Source of the DNA: Patescibacteria group bacterium
GTDB lineage: Bacteria > Patescibacteriota > Microgenomatia > UBA1400 > PJMF01
Direction: 5' to 3'
Length of the DNA stretch: 6,041 bases
Assembly (NCBI GenBank): GCA_018813375.1
Contig: JAHJBU010000001.1
Coordinates: 1-6,041 of the forward strand
The notes beneath the pieces are model-generated. The model did not search any database and had not been told where the DNA came from. It was given only the letters and a program-made list of their open reading frames with translations. This document shows, piece by piece, positions 5,842 to 6,041 of the stretch. Position 1 is the first letter of the stretch, and each line of letters starts with the position of its first letter. The position numbers and the translations under genes are program-made.

Positions 5842-6041
5842 ATGAATCTTACTAAAATTTTAATCAGATTATTGCTTTTAGCTTCAATTGTGGGCGGGGG
5901 AATTTATTTTGTCAAACAAAAAACTGCAGTAAAAGACTCGGATTTTGTTCAAGATTTTGAAGAAAAAAAAGAAGAACTGCAGGGCTCTGTTAAAGGCGTG
6001 ACAGACAGTATTTCTAGTCAAACTAAACAACTAACTAATCG
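5842..6041 (+). CDS. Small membrane-anchored protein, unknown function (3' partial)
   Basis: ATG at 5842 opens a frame that runs out of the window (66 codons seen). Residues 1-9 carry Lys and Arg, and about 5-24 form one hydrophobic helix (ILIRLLLLASIVGGGIYFV). After this comes a highly charged, Glu/Lys/Gln/Ser-rich part without Pro or Cys that could be helical or coiled-coil. It may be an anchored extracytoplasmic protein or an uncleaved signal-anchor protein. The start is 17 nt after the permease stop, so it could belong to the exporter operon, though it has its own promoter-like element. No family is recognised. Confidence 0.7.
   Translation, partial: MNLTKILIRLLLLASIVGGGIYFVKQKTAVKDSDFVQDFEEKKEELQGSVKGVTDSISSQTKQLTN

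Noticed and set aside
1..6041. Code 25 (UGA = Gly) genome such as Gracilibacteria or SR1
   Set aside because: Only one in-frame TGA is seen among many Gly codons, whereas such genomes use UGA for Gly often. It is kept as a minor alternative in the permease finding.

Overview
The window looks like part of a genome from the Candidate Phyla Radiation (Patescibacteria), most likely a Microgenomates-type bacterium. This is inferred from gene style, not from a marker gene. The signs are moderately AT-rich DNA, very tight gene spacing, no clear Shine-Dalgarno sequences, single-pass surface proteins with Pro-Thr stalks and small cysteine-rich modules, and a compact HlyD-like/ABC/MacB-like exporter. 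The standard genetic code fits most of the window: about 16 Trp codons are TGG, Gly uses GGN, and only one in-frame TGA is seen.

Region 1 (1-2640) is a plus-strand run of three secreted or surface-anchored proteins, spaced 7 and 2 nt apart. The first is cut by the window start. It has two copies of a 62-residue Cys-rich unit, a short PT stalk, an acidic stretch, one six-Cys module and an LPATG-type hydrophobic C-terminus. The second is a single-pass membrane protein with a Cys-containing ectodomain, a PT stalk and an Ig-like C-terminal domain. The third has a cytoplasmic tail, a membrane segment, an 85-residue PT/PS stalk, two six-Cys modules and an LPASG-type C-terminus nearly identical to that of the first. 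Together they look like a cell-surface or adhesion operon. None matches a protein of known function.

Region 2 (2641-2872) is intergenic. It holds a promoter-like TATAAT, a complete tRNA with anticodon UAU (isoleucine, AUA codons), and two degenerate 17-bp copies of the tRNA 3' end directly after it.

Region 3 (2873-5824) is a tripartite exporter operon: HlyD-type membrane-fusion adaptor, MacB/LolD-type ATPase and MacB-type permease. The permease reading frame is broken by a TGA at 5666-5668. Beyond it the same frame runs on for 51 codons and encodes the expected fourth membrane segment and the family's typical C-terminus, so this is an interrupted or recoded gene rather than a natural end.

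Region 4 (5842-6041) is the start of a small membrane-anchored protein of unknown function that leaves the window. It is preceded by an extended -10 element placed so that its mRNA could be leaderless.
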